Origin: Halocaridina rubra
Taxonomy: Eukaryota; Arthropoda; Malacostraca; Decapoda; Atyidae
Assembly: GCA_037179515.1 (NCBI GenBank)
Contig: JAXCGZ010023991.1
Coordinates: 1-19,164, forward strand
Direction: 5' to 3'
Length of the DNA stretch: 19,164 nt
The notes below the pieces were generated by a model that was not told where the DNA came from, did not search any database, and saw only the letters and a list, made by a program, of their open reading frames with translations. The translations under genes and the position numbers were made by a program. Below, piece after piece: positions 1 to 9,506 of the stretch. Within the stretch, counting starts at the first letter, position 1; each line of letters starts with the position of its first letter.

Positions 1-310
1 CCATTTCCCTACTACATCCCCCCACTCTATTTCCCCACTCTTTTGCTACTATCTCTTTTGCTTCAACCAAAAAATGATCAGACATTCCAGCAGCCACACC
101 CCTAAATGCATGCACATCTTTCACTCTACCAATCATGCTCTTTGCTACCAACACATAATCCATCAATGCTAGTTCTTTCACTCTTCCATTTGCCACTCTC
201 ATCCATGTATACTTATTTATTAACTTCTTCTTGAAAAAACTATTACCTATCACCAACTCTTGCTCCACACACATATCTAACAGTCTCTCGCCACTCTCAT
301 TCCCACTCTC
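1..310 (-). pseudogene. LINE endonuclease fragment (RTE / craniofacial-development-protein-2-like), partial
   Basis: Read on the minus strand in the frame whose codons occupy 308-310 down to 2-4, this stretch is open with no stop and runs off the left edge. It encodes the C-terminal half of an apurinic-endonuclease-like (EEP) domain. Visible landmarks in order are NESGERLLDMC, KYTW (near the conserved T/W position), LMDYVL (the D-Y-x-L strand) and MSDHFLVEA, whose SDH holds the catalytic Asp-His pair. This order is what I recognise from RTE-like LINEs that are often mis-annotated as craniofacial development protein 2 in arthropods. The N-terminal half with the metal-binding Glu is absent: the frame is cut near 310, where a plus-strand LINE begins. 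It is a fragment, so no function is expected. The family call rests on motif recognition only. Confidence 0.75.
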
Positions 311-312
311 AT

Positions 313-1985
313 TTACAGAGCATAAGAAACAAGTAAAATCATTATTAAGTAACAGTAAGAAACAGTATTACAAAAATGAATTTCAAAACGCTAAAGGCAA
401 TATCTCTGATACATGGAAAATTGCTAAAACCATGCTTTCCAATAACTGTAATAAAAGTAGTAACATATCAATTATACCCGATGAGGTAGATGTAAGTGCT
501 AAAGCAGAAGAGTTCAATAATTTTTTCGCTGAAGTGGGGAAAAAAACCTTTGAAAAAACAAAAAAAGAAATAATAAATGAAATCAATAATAGTAATGATG
601 GTAAAAATAATGATGATGGTAGTAGTAATAATAATAGTAATGTTGATAATGGTGTAAATAATAATGATGGTGGTAGTAATGGTAATGATAATAGTGATGA
701 TGGTAGTAATAATAATAATAATGTTAATTTGGAAGAACATAGTGCATTCAATAGAAGTAATGATGTCTTTAACCCTACTACAGTAGATTGTAATACAGTA
801 ATCTTAGTAATAAAAAATCTGAAAGACTCTAATGCATATGGATCAGATGGAATTTGTTTTCGTTTTATTAGAGATTCATTATTTGTAATAGCATATTATC
901 TGACGGTAATAATCAATACTTCCATAGTTACCAATATCTACCCAGATTTATGGAAAAATCCCCATGTAATTCCTGGTTTTAAAAATGGAAATCCTGACGA
1001 CGTCTCTAACTATAGACCAATCTCTTTACTACCAATTTTATCAAAGATACTTGAAAAGATTGTTGCAAATCAGTTAAGTGAGTTTCTTGAAAAAAATAAA
1101 CTTATTGCAAAAAGTCAACACGGTTTCAGGCCAAAATTATCAACTGAAACTGCCTTATTGAAAATATCAGATGAAATATACAAAAATATAGATAATAAGA
1201 AAATATCATTGCTACTACTACTCGATCTTTCTAAAGCTTTTGATAGTGTACACCATACCATCTTATTAGAAAAATGCAAAAAAATGAACATTGACCCAAG
1301 CTGGTTCGAGAACTATTTAAAAAACCGCTACCAGTCAGTCAGAATAAAAGATGTAGTTTCAAGTCGCAAGAAGGTATTGTTTGGGGTCCCTCAGGGATCG
1401 ATCCTAGGACCTATACTTTTTCTAATATATGTAAACGATCTAGTAAAATATTTACCTAACTGTTATGTCATTCAATATGCTGACGATACTCAAATCTTAA
1501 TTGAAGGAGAAATTAATGATTTAGAAAATATTATTCGTAGAGCAGAAGAAATTTTGTATATGGCTAAACGTTATTTTCTAAAAAACGGTCTGTTACTTAA
1601 TGAAACTAAAACCCAATCTATTCTTATCGGATCCAGACAATTATTATCAGAAGTTGATGACAATCTTCATATAAATTTTAACGGTAATAGTATTAAGCCA
1701 ATGAACTCGGTAAAGAACCTAGGTGTCTATTTTGACCGTTACATGAATTTTGAAATGCATATAGATGAAATTTATAAAAAAGTAATGGGTACTCTAATAT
1801 ATCTAAATAGGGTAAAAGACTCATTTGAAACATCAACTCGTATAATAATTGTCCAGTCCTTAGCTATGAGTTTACTTAATTACTGTCTCAAAGTTTGGGG
1901 ATGTACAAATAAGACTCAATTACAAAGAATACAAAAGTTACAAAACTTTGCAGCACGAGTGGCTGTTGGCAATGTAAGAAAATAC
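313..1985 (+). pseudogene. LINE reverse transcriptase, CR1/jockey superfamily, truncated at both ends
   Basis: Non-LTR retrotransposon ORF2 fragment that would reverse-transcribe element RNA at a nicked target. The open frame is continuous to a stop at 1986-1988. Counting codons from a TTG at 231, the first ~28 codons are antisense of the neighbouring endonuclease fragment, so I start the element near 313. Order seen: a basic linker (KSLLSNSKKQYYKNEF); a low-complexity Asn/Asp/Ser/Gly tract at codons ~118-165; the RT with NYRPISLLP (~261), LDLSKAFDSVHH (~330-341), GVPQGSILGP (~385-394) and the catalytic YADD (codons 416-419, nt 1476-1487); then the thumb and LQKLQNFAARV near the end. The upstream endonuclease is missing (5' truncation). 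The 3' end stops abruptly after VRKY, where an LTR begins; relatives continue about 100 residues further. The RT core has no internal stop, implying a fairly young copy. It cannot be an active element as it stands. Confidence 0.88.
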
Positions 1986-2776
1986 TGACGTAGGGGATTT
2001 GCTCCTACGTTATATTATTATAATTATGGTAGCGTGGTTGGTGAAAATACGTAAGGATTTATATTCGTTTATTCTTATTTTAACATCTATGTACTCAGAG
2101 CTCCTATTACTACAGTTCCTGTTACGACTAATTCCTGAGTCCTACCCCCAAGAGGGGGAGGCTAACTCAGCTGTACTGTGTTAACTCTGCTGCTGGCAAG
2201 GCCCGGTCTCTAACTCTAACTAACTGTGCCTGCCCTGGGTGGTTCTTGAAATACCCCAAGGGCAGGGCGGGGCTTGACATCCAATCCTGCCAATGAAATC
2301 AAGTGACATCTAGTCCTGCAAATCAACGCCAGGTTCGAAGTGGAGTCCCTCCTATTTCCGGGGTCAGAGCGTGGCTATTGGGCATCTCTCCAGGGCATGT
2401 ACATACGTACGGGCCACATGTTTGTGTTTCTTGTGGTTTAGGAAATGGCTAACTTCCTGGCCTTTCCTACCCTCTCCAGGTACTCGATGCCAGATCCTAA
2501 GTCTCATGGTTCCGGTCATATATCTCCTTGACACTTTCTACAAACATTGGCCGTACCGCAGAAAACAAGCCTCCCACATTAGTTCCAGGTGCCTAGCCAT
2601 AAATCTTGGTGGTCCCATGGGAAACATGGTCTGCACCCAAAACTCAATAAAAGTGAGGGCATGTAATAAAATATCTGTGCCCTCGACCAACCGTTACCCC
2701 TCAAGATTTGTTACAAGTTTCAGATTCTGGCTTCAGCATGACGGACTGGCTTCAGCATGACGGAAGTCATGCGACA
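1986..2776 (-). repeat. 3' LTR of the minus-strand retrotransposon
   Basis: The 793 bases 1984-2776 match 8714-9506 at a constant offset of 6730, with no mismatch or gap that I could find on line-by-line comparison. Trimming two chance bases gives TG...CA ends at 1986 and 2776. On the minus strand the LTR starts with a perfect hairpin GCATGAC-GGAA-GTCATGC (2755-2772) and a 19-bp unit repeated twice in tandem (2727-2745 and 2746-2764). An AATAAA lies at 2068-2073, and the LTR ends with the hairpin ACGTAGG...CCTACGT (1988-2010). A weaker stem TGCCCT...AGGGCA sits at about 2230-2267. Plus-strand short frames inside it (61 and 129 codons) occur in both copies only because the LTRs are identical; they are not supported as genes. 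Confidence 0.82.
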
Positions 2777-2788
2777 TCCCTCCCAACC
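2777..2788 (-). promoter_or_regulatory. Polypurine tract (plus-strand primer site) of the LTR element
   Basis: On the minus strand GGTTGGGAGGGA abuts the TG that opens the left LTR. A purine run directly 5' of the 3' LTR is where plus-strand DNA synthesis is primed in LTR elements. Two T residues interrupt the run. It is one of the two signals that fix the element on the minus strand. Confidence 0.65.
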
Positions 2789-4000
2789 AAAACTGAAATA
2801 TCTCTTATTTCAGTCGAAGCATGGGCTAATTTTTCGAGAGCTCTTGGACATATCCTAGCTAACATTAGTTTACAATAGAAATGGGGCCGAATTATTTAAG
2901 CTATTTTCTAAGAATTCCTATTTCTATGAACCCTATACAAATTACACAAACATAACATATATATAGTACTTCTACAGACAACTAGAGCATGCAGGGTCTA
3001 TTTCCTTGTTGGAAATCTGTAATACAAACATATTCTTATATTTAAACAAACATAACTTTAAACAATATAATTCCAGTGTGAAACTAATATCAAACATTAA
3101 TTAAGATCAAAAGTCAGTTTAAATCAAAACATTAATTCATCTACTTCTCTCGTTTCTTTAAAAGACAAAATTGAGTTAATTACGGTAAAATCATGACTTA
3201 TGTAGCACATTAGCAAACAAATGAGGTAGAGTATTGGCATGTATACACATTTAAAATGATATAGACCATAACATCAACAGTAATTTCTATAAGAGACCTT
3301 ATCTTAATAAATTCTATTCCTATCATTATTAGGGGCATTGATTTGTCTTAAAATTAAGCCTTAAAAACTACTCCTGAAACAAAACATGTTTTACTGTGTG
3401 TAAAGTCAAAACATTCACTATCTCGATATGCAATTACTATTCAGAGACCACTTAATATAAAAACTTAATGAACCTAAAGATTAAATCATAATTCAAATAA
3501 TAATGATGCTAAAACAAAACACTAATATTATTTAAGCAGAAAAACAACTTATTAATCTTAGTGCAAATCATACAGTTTATCAATGGCACTTATTCAAAAC
3601 TATATCTAAGGGAGACTCTGAGTTTTCGCTTAAAATTATCTTAAAGCTAGTAAAACAAAAAAATAAACATAAAAATAAAAATATTTTGTCTTTTAGCACA
3701 GTGGACAAAGACGGTGGGGACATTTTCTTTCCCATTTTTTCAGTTCTAGTACGGGGGTAATTTTAATTAACTAATAAGGGATTTTTAAATACCCTTCTTT
3801 CTCTCTTCCCTAAAGTTTGGACATGTATAGGGATTATTTTTCTTTCTGTTTAAATCCCATCAACTCTTTTACGTGGCTTCTAAAGGTATTATTAAAATAT
3901 TTTAAAATATTTCTGTGTTTCTTTTCCTCTCTTTTCACTACAGTTATGACATGTATGGGGATTTCCTTGTTTCTGGGATTTCATTAAGATTACATAGTTT
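2789..4000. other. Internal domain of LTR element, 3' part, AT-rich, no gene seen
   Basis: AT-rich sequence with stops in all frames and no domain signature. It contains short A-rich runs (for example around 3655-3690) and no recognised repeat. In the element's own (minus) orientation this would be the distal part, where pol would normally lie; no pol motif is visible. Confidence 0.6.
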
Positions 4001-4002
4001 TT

Positions 4003-4391
4003 TTAAAGTAGTTTAAAACTTTTATTTTTTTTAGGACTGTTTTCTCTTTCTAGGACGACTTTTATTTTCCCTGTCCCTTGCTCATGAATTCTTGCTAGGT
4101 GCGATTCCACGGTTTCCCTCGGGGATTCATTTTTTTCCACTCCCTCGCTGTCCTTGCTGCAGGCCCAGGTTTGTTGCCATATCTCCTTTACTCGGATAGG
4201 CAAAACAAAAAGGACAAGGACTGGATCCATCCGCTAATCCTTCCAGCCCGGCTTCCTCGTCCCGCCCTCGGCCGATCTTGACTAAGACCACCACGCAGGA
4301 GACCTGCAACGTCACAGCGATTCTCTTCCGTACGGCCATCCACACGTACCTTCGAAGCAGATCTCGGGATGAAAATTTGAACCTCTGTCAC
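4003..4391 (-). other. GC-richer block with overlapping minus-strand frames, unassigned
   Basis: This block stands out from AT-rich surroundings and keeps three minus-strand frames open at once: 4003-4230 (75 codons from an ATG, ending Lys-rich), 4127-4345 and 4188-4391. The first is mixed and hydrophilic, with an ESPRETVESHLARIHEQGTG stretch and a basic tail. The second contains a CPFC pair. I do not recognise any family. Simultaneous opening of several frames is expected from local GC content, so coding is not shown. Its strand agrees with that of the LTR element, so a degraded gag or pol piece, or captured host sequence, is possible. A plus-strand frame at 4099-4281 overlaps it and has no better support. 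Confidence 0.25.
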
Positions 4392-5366
4392 TACTACAGT
4401 TGTAAGAAAGGTTCCCTATGACTTCAGGGTACCAACAATGGCCATACGTTGGTAATCGAGGCTATACTTTGCCTCCCCTGCAACTGCAAGTGATTGCAAT
4501 CTCTATTCAATGGGCACTAGGGACTTGTCTAAGCGGACAAAATCTAAAGACTTTTAGAACTTGCAGGTCGGGGCTGCCTAGGAATAGGGTGGTAATGGAA
4601 GGTATGTGTCTACACAACTAGATTATTATTCCAAGATACTTAGGACTTAGCAACTGCTACATAGCATTACTCTACTATAAATGTCAAAAAGAACAATCAT
4701 TAAATGCTGAGAAAAGCCACTAAAGAAACATTCTTATTAGCGGTGGCTACAGTAACATCAAGTATGAATTCGGATAAAAGATACAAATCATCAAGTTACT
4801 GCTGATTTCATTTCAAAAATAATAATTAGCAACAGTCCATTGAGAGATAGCAACAATATCAGTCAACATAATAACATTACTAATAATCATGATCTAAAAA
4901 TAAGAATAATAAACAATAAAAATAAATATACTAAATCAGAAATATCAATATATATACAATGGAGACTGGCATTCAGAAGTAAGAACAGAGTTCTATACTT
5001 ATACTTCCTAGTAATGCTCATTCTAACACAGTCTCTTTTACTATTTAAATTCCTGCTGTCATAATCAATGTATATATATATAGCATAAGTGGCAACTCGC
5101 TGGCTCCACAATTTGTCAATGGGAGTTCTATCTATTCTCTAAACAGTTGCGACATGTGGCACAAACATTTATGCAAATGGCGGTACTACCGATGTCTTAT
5201 CAGTATTTATGCAATAACAGCATGCAACAATCTATTGACTGCAATAAAATGTAGGCACAATTATCGCCTAGCTTCGCTGGAAAAAAACACACAAAAAAAA
5301 TCAAAGACAGCAACGTTCTTTTAGCATTGAACGGAGCCTCTGTCAGGCTCAGAGTCGAGTGAAAGG

Positions 5367-5368
<2 letters not shown>
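4392..5368. other. Internal domain of LTR element, no gene seen
   Basis: Moderately AT-rich. Short frames on both strands around 4418-4621, 4840-5064 and 4887-5111 overlap each other, have skewed composition and carry no motif. Nothing else recognisable. Confidence 0.5.
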
Positions 5369-5443
<75 letters not shown>

Positions 5444-5448
5444 AGAGA
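5369..5448 (+). repeat. (AG)n microsatellite
   Basis: About 80 bases of AG dinucleotide with one phase break at about 5424-5425 (GGA). It lies inside the LTR element's internal domain and generates a spurious serine/leucine frame on the minus strand. Confidence 0.97.
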
Positions 5449-8009
5449 CTGGGCGACCTTGAAATACGTCGTGGCCTCCAGTCTGTGTCAGCTGAGACGG
5501 GCCTCTTCTTTTACTTGTACTGAAAATAAAAAATTGTCGCAGAGTATCTCTAATAATAAAATAAATAAACAAATGAACGTGAACAAACGTTAGCAATGAC
5601 TATCGATAGAGTCTTACGTTTATTGTCAGCGGCTATTCTCATTCCCTCATTAACAAAAACAAAAGCAAAAAGAACTTAGTGTACAACCGCAGAACTGTTG
5701 AAGCATAAATCCATTCCTTTCTGTTTAATCTTGATAAGGACTTTACTGTAACAGCATACACATCCTCGTCTATAATGACAATTCTTTTCTTGCTATAAAT
5801 CAGAGGGTTGAGTCGGAGCGCACCCACTCTGATGAAATTAAAACAAAAGATTAAAATCACATGTGACACTATCCCTACTACTATCAACAAAAGTACAAAT
5901 ATCTTTTTCTTAACAACTTCTTAAAAAGGACTTAAGTGTCATTAATTTTAACTTTAAAACTCAGCAAATAATCTCTAATAATCTCAATTATCTTTAATTA
6001 GCTCAATTGTAATCTAAAATTCATGAAGAGGATAGGGATTAACCATAGTTATCTCTAGATAATCTTTTCAAAACTCTTTAAGTAAGATTTTAAAGATTTC
6101 TTCAATACAAAAAGAACTATATAACAAAAACGGGTATCAAAGAATATAAAAAGTCTATCTCTGTGTATGCAATAATAAAAACAAAAAGTATATTTCATTA
6201 GCAACAGTAAAGAATGCATTTTGCTTAGGTTTCAAAATCTCGTACGGAGTTGTACATAAACAATTCAAACATAAAATATATATATTCTTTTACTATCTCG
6301 AATTTGACTTATAACTGCTCTGTCTGTTTGCTTTTACGGGGGTGCGCATGTGGGCGCTGTTTTCTCCCCTGTTCTTTTGGCTTCTGGATAAACTTCTGCT
6401 CTCTCAAATACGGGATACAGCTGTGTAACATTCTTGTTGTCATTTCGTGTCAGCTCTCACTCTTTCTTTATGACCAAGCGGAAATAATTTTGATAAAACA
6501 TTATCATGGCTAAAACTCGCAAAGTTTTATTTTATCAATCTAACATATCTCTTCAGACAGATAATGTATATACTGCAGCTAGCAAGGAAAATAAAGAATC
6601 ATTCATAGATTCACGTCCTTTATCACGTAACATCTATCTTGGAATCTCTCGGAAATCGAATAATAATCTCAATGGCGGAGTAGGGGACAAAACAAAAATA
6701 AAACAAACTTGGCATTTCAACCATATCTGGGCAGGTGGAGAATTACTTTCTCAAACATATCCCTCACTAGATATTGCAACAGCGCATCACCTCCCATAAA
6801 TACACTCTGATATGGCATGCAGAAGGGCCTGGCGGAGCAGGGGAACGATCCTCGCAGAGACTCCCCAATCGTGCTTCCTAACGGTGCTTTCCGCGATTTC
6901 ACCCCCTAGAGCAACCCCCCCCATTATACCCCTATTACACTCATTATACTCATTCGCTCACATGCGCTCACATTCAAACTTGCATTCCCTTTCTCTCTGT
7001 CTATGGAAAATTCTCCATCCCTTACCCCGATAAAGGAGAGTAAAGGTGAAATCTCGGTTGGGCCGCACGGTCACAGACTGCCTCACCAGTCCTAGGTCCC
7101 ATTCTAACGAACAAACAAACATTCTACTCCCTTGAAGCTACATTAGGGTGACACTGAAAAACCTTCCCTATTCTAGGACAGCACAAATTACTCTAATTTA
7201 CTCTTACTTTCGCCTGCATAGCGCGAAATAAAAAAAACTCATCTCTAAACAATATCACAAAATTTCTTATTCTTCAAAAATAAAATGCCACACACGTATC
7301 GTAATGTTAATCCCTTCATCATAACAACATTAAAAAACAATCTGTCATTTATGTCTTTCTTTCGCTAAAACATTACTCCCCCGGAGAAAAAAACAAACAA
7401 AAAAAGAAAGAACCTTGAAAACAGGCGCAATCTTAACACTCGATTTCTTACGCTTTAAGAAATTAATATAACAATGATTTCACGTACATTAAATATCAAG
7501 GATCAGTACAATTACTACAGATTTATAATAACGAGGTTGGGAGATCGAATGGTCACTTCCACATTCCTTTCTTGAAAATCACACGTGTTCTAAGTAAAAC
7601 CTTAAAAGCAGATTCAAGTATATTACTCACTATAATTCTTACACTTAAGAAATTAATATACTGTAACAGTGATTTCACGTGCATTAAATTTTTCAATTAA
7701 AAATCGATACATTCGCGTTCTTAAAATTCAATCTAGGCATTAATACAAATAAATGGAACACACTTCCAACGCAAATTCTTTATATTACTCAAATTATAAC
7801 AAAAAATGGAGTTTATTACTGCTTATAGCTATTAGTACAAATTATCCATGTTAGTAATGGGTACAGAAATTCTACTTTTATCAACTTATTAAGCGCCACA
7901 CCCCTTATAAGCGGGTTGGCTGAGTCAAAGCATAACTACAAGATAAAATGGCGGCGTCCACCGACCTCAATTTCTTTTACTAATTGTCCCATTACTCACT
8001 GGATACAGA
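5449..8009. other. Internal domain of LTR element, mainly non-coding
   Basis: About 2.5 kb with no domain-bearing frame. The section 5890-6250 is low-complexity A/T with many TAATCTC-like words. The section 6810-7110 is richer in GC and pyrimidines on the plus strand but has only short unsupported frames. Two diverged ~45-base direct repeats lie at 7446-7495 and 7637-7688. Nothing recognisable as protease, RT, RNase H or integrase. Confidence 0.55.
7446..7688 (+). repeat. Pair of diverged ~45-bp direct repeats
   Basis: Both copies share TTCTTAC, then AAGAAATTAATATA, a short variable gap, then TGATTTCACGT[A/G]CATTAAAT. Copy one is about 7446-7495 and copy two about 7637-7688, so they are spaced ~190 bases apart. 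They differ by a few substitutions and a 3-5-base indel. They may be tandem ~190-bp repeats whose remainder has diverged. Inside the LTR element's internal domain. Confidence 0.6.
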
Positions 8010-8444
8010 TCACAAGTACTTAGCTATTTTAAGGAGGTGGTCCTGAAGAACTTCATGGCAGAAGGCAAGGAAGGAGGGGGTTCTCCTTCTTCTCTTCGAG
8101 TAAAATCGACGAATCGCCGTCTTCTTGGTCGGATCCGGCAACTTATACTTCTTGTAATGGGCATTTTCACTCAATGCTCCGGTCACACTTCGGCTTACTA
8201 AGAAATATCTTAGGAATAGTTCCTTCAAAGTTTTATAATATTCTCTATTTGACCACTCGTCACTTCTCATCCGCAGACCCAAGTATTTCAGGAAGTCGGT
8301 CGCGGGAATTATGGACGGACATTCGCGGTCTTTTACATTTGCGCCGTCGAGGTATAAAAGTGAATTTTTGACTCGAGGCGTCTTTACAACCAGGGCACGG
8401 GGTGGGGCCTTGCCAATACGGAGGCGGGGGAGAGTGGCTGGATC
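8010..8444 (-). CDS. Unassigned 144-codon frame after the LTR element leader (possible gag remnant)
   Basis: Reading the minus strand from the codon at 8442-8444, just after a TGA (8445-8447), the frame is open for 144 codons to a stop at 8010. It has no ATG near its 5' end; the first Met is about 60 codons in, so a start upstream of the frame, a non-AUG start, a splice or frameshifting would be needed. The product would be basic and soluble with alternating aliphatic and charged residues (VKNSLLYLDGANV early, a basic YSKRRRRTPS near the end) and no transmembrane segment. I do not recognise the family and see no zinc knuckle. Its position, ~270 nt downstream of the 5' LTR on the element's strand, is where gag would lie. 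A second frame (8260-8496), with CPGC and a basic cluster, overlaps it. Coding is plausible, not shown. Confidence 0.35.
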   Translation of the reverse strand, partial: DPATLPRLRIGKAPPRALVVKTPRVKNSLLYLDGANVKDRECPSIIPATDFLKYLGLRMRSDEWSNREYYKTLKELFLRYFLVSRSVTGALSENAHYKKYKLPDPTKKTAIRRFYSKRRRRTPSFLAFCHEVLQDHLLKIAKYL

Positions 8445-8637
8445 TCATAATATGATACTGTAAGTGAAGGGGGAGCTCTGACTTTCTCGGTGTCACTCTC
8501 TCACTGCTGGTAAGCGTCTTGAAGTTTCTTCACTTGTACTTTTCTTCCATAGATGCTATATATTTTTTTATACTTCTATTTTTTTTTTTCTTCTTTCTCT
8601 TCGGTAAAGTGTCGGCGTGGATTGATCCCGAGCTGTC

Positions 8638-8730
8638 CACCACTGACGTAGGGGATTTTATTATCCCCTCTAAGGACACCACTTTGTAAGATAGTATCCC
8701 ACCGAGTGTCACCACTGACGTAGGGGATTT
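8638..8730 (-). repeat. 72-bp-spaced duplication of LTR end plus primer-binding site
   Basis: A 21-base identical segment occurs at 8638-8658 and 8710-8730. In element (minus) orientation each copy consists of the last bases of the LTR (...CCCCTACGTCA) followed by GTGGTG, the start of the primer-binding site. Beyond the identity, both copies continue with related sequence (GACACTCGGTGGGAT versus GACAGCTCGGGAT). The inner copy also forms a perfect hairpin AGGGGAT...ATCCCCT at 8650-8669. So the U5/PBS junction appears twice in the leader. Confidence 0.8.
8697..8714 (-). promoter_or_regulatory. Primer-binding site of the LTR element
   Basis: On the minus strand TGGTGACACTCGGTGGGA starts one base after the LTR's terminal CA. 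TGG is complementary to the universal CCA 3' end of tRNAs, as expected for a PBS. Which tRNA primes it cannot be stated without the host's tRNA set. A second TGG-led version lies 72 bases further inside, starting at 8642. Confidence 0.65.
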
Positions 8731-9506
8731 GCTCCTACGTTATATTATTATAATTATGGTAGCGTGGTTGGTGAAAATACGTAAGGATTTATATTCGTTT
8801 ATTCTTATTTTAACATCTATGTACTCAGAGCTCCTATTACTACAGTTCCTGTTACGACTAATTCCTGAGTCCTACCCCCAAGAGGGGGAGGCTAACTCAG
8901 CTGTACTGTGTTAACTCTGCTGCTGGCAAGGCCCGGTCTCTAACTCTAACTAACTGTGCCTGCCCTGGGTGGTTCTTGAAATACCCCAAGGGCAGGGCGG
9001 GGCTTGACATCCAATCCTGCCAATGAAATCAAGTGACATCTAGTCCTGCAAATCAACGCCAGGTTCGAAGTGGAGTCCCTCCTATTTCCGGGGTCAGAGC
9101 GTGGCTATTGGGCATCTCTCCAGGGCATGTACATACGTACGGGCCACATGTTTGTGTTTCTTGTGGTTTAGGAAATGGCTAACTTCCTGGCCTTTCCTAC
9201 CCTCTCCAGGTACTCGATGCCAGATCCTAAGTCTCATGGTTCCGGTCATATATCTCCTTGACACTTTCTACAAACATTGGCCGTACCGCAGAAAACAAGC
9301 CTCCCACATTAGTTCCAGGTGCCTAGCCATAAATCTTGGTGGTCCCATGGGAAACATGGTCTGCACCCAAAACTCAATAAAAGTGAGGGCATGTAATAAA
9401 ATATCTGTGCCCTCGACCAACCGTTACCCCTCAAGATTTGTTACAAGTTTCAGATTCTGGCTTCAGCATGACGGACTGGCTTCAGCATGACGGAAGTCAT
9501 GCGACA
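8716..9506 (-). repeat. 5' LTR of the minus-strand retrotransposon
   Basis: Second LTR copy, identical to 1986-2776. In element orientation it is the promoter-bearing LTR. The equivalents of the LTR features are the 5' hairpin at 9485-9502, the 19-bp tandem units at 9457-9475 and 9476-9494, the AATAAA at 8798-8803 and the terminal hairpin at 8718-8740. I could not identify a TATA box with confidence. The sequence outside its right end (9507 on) is unrelated to the LINE outside the left LTR. Confidence 0.82.

Larger units (their letters stand above)
1986..9506 (-). mobile_element. LTR retrotransposon, minus orientation, non-autonomous (LARD-like)
   Basis: Two direct copies of a 791-bp sequence beginning TG and ending CA bound a 5.94-kb internal region. 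Orientation is set by the junctions. Reading the minus strand, one base after the right LTR comes TGGTGACACTCGG, which looks like a tRNA primer-binding site. The bases just before the left LTR are GGTTGGGAGGGA, a polypurine tract. No PBS or PPT is found for the plus orientation. Both LTRs carry an AATAAA on the minus strand about 80 nt before their 3' end. The internal region shows no protease, RT, RNase H or integrase in any frame I could read; only a 144-codon unassigned frame follows the leader. The superfamily (Gypsy, BEL/Pao or other) cannot be told without pol. No target-site duplication: left flank AATAC, right flank AGAGT. Identical LTRs suggest recent insertion or an assembly copy. 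Confidence 0.78.

Noticed and set aside
383..751. Leucine/isoleucine-rich minus-strand frames over the plus-strand LINE
   Set aside because: They are antisense of the Asn/Asp trinucleotide tract and carry no motif.
1999..2760. Plus-strand frames of 61 and 129 codons in the LTR, repeated exactly at 8729-9490
   Set aside because: Their duplication is explained by the identical LTRs. They run antisense to the element, have no recognisable domain, and duplicate presence is not independent evidence of coding.
1984..2776. Plus-strand orientation for the LTR element
   Set aside because: After the left LTR there is no TGG-led PBS, and before the right LTR there is no purine tract; both signals exist in the minus orientation.
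5321..5596. Serine/leucine-rich minus frame
   Set aside because: Generated by the (AG)n tract; the ends have no motif.
6506..7033. Plus-strand frames of 97 and 73 codons and an overlapping minus frame
   Set aside because: No motif, overlapping on both strands, ordinary composition and no splice or promoter support.
8350..8361. TATAAAAG on the plus strand as a promoter
   Set aside because: It lies inside the frame on the opposite strand of the LTR element, with no plus-strand gene downstream.
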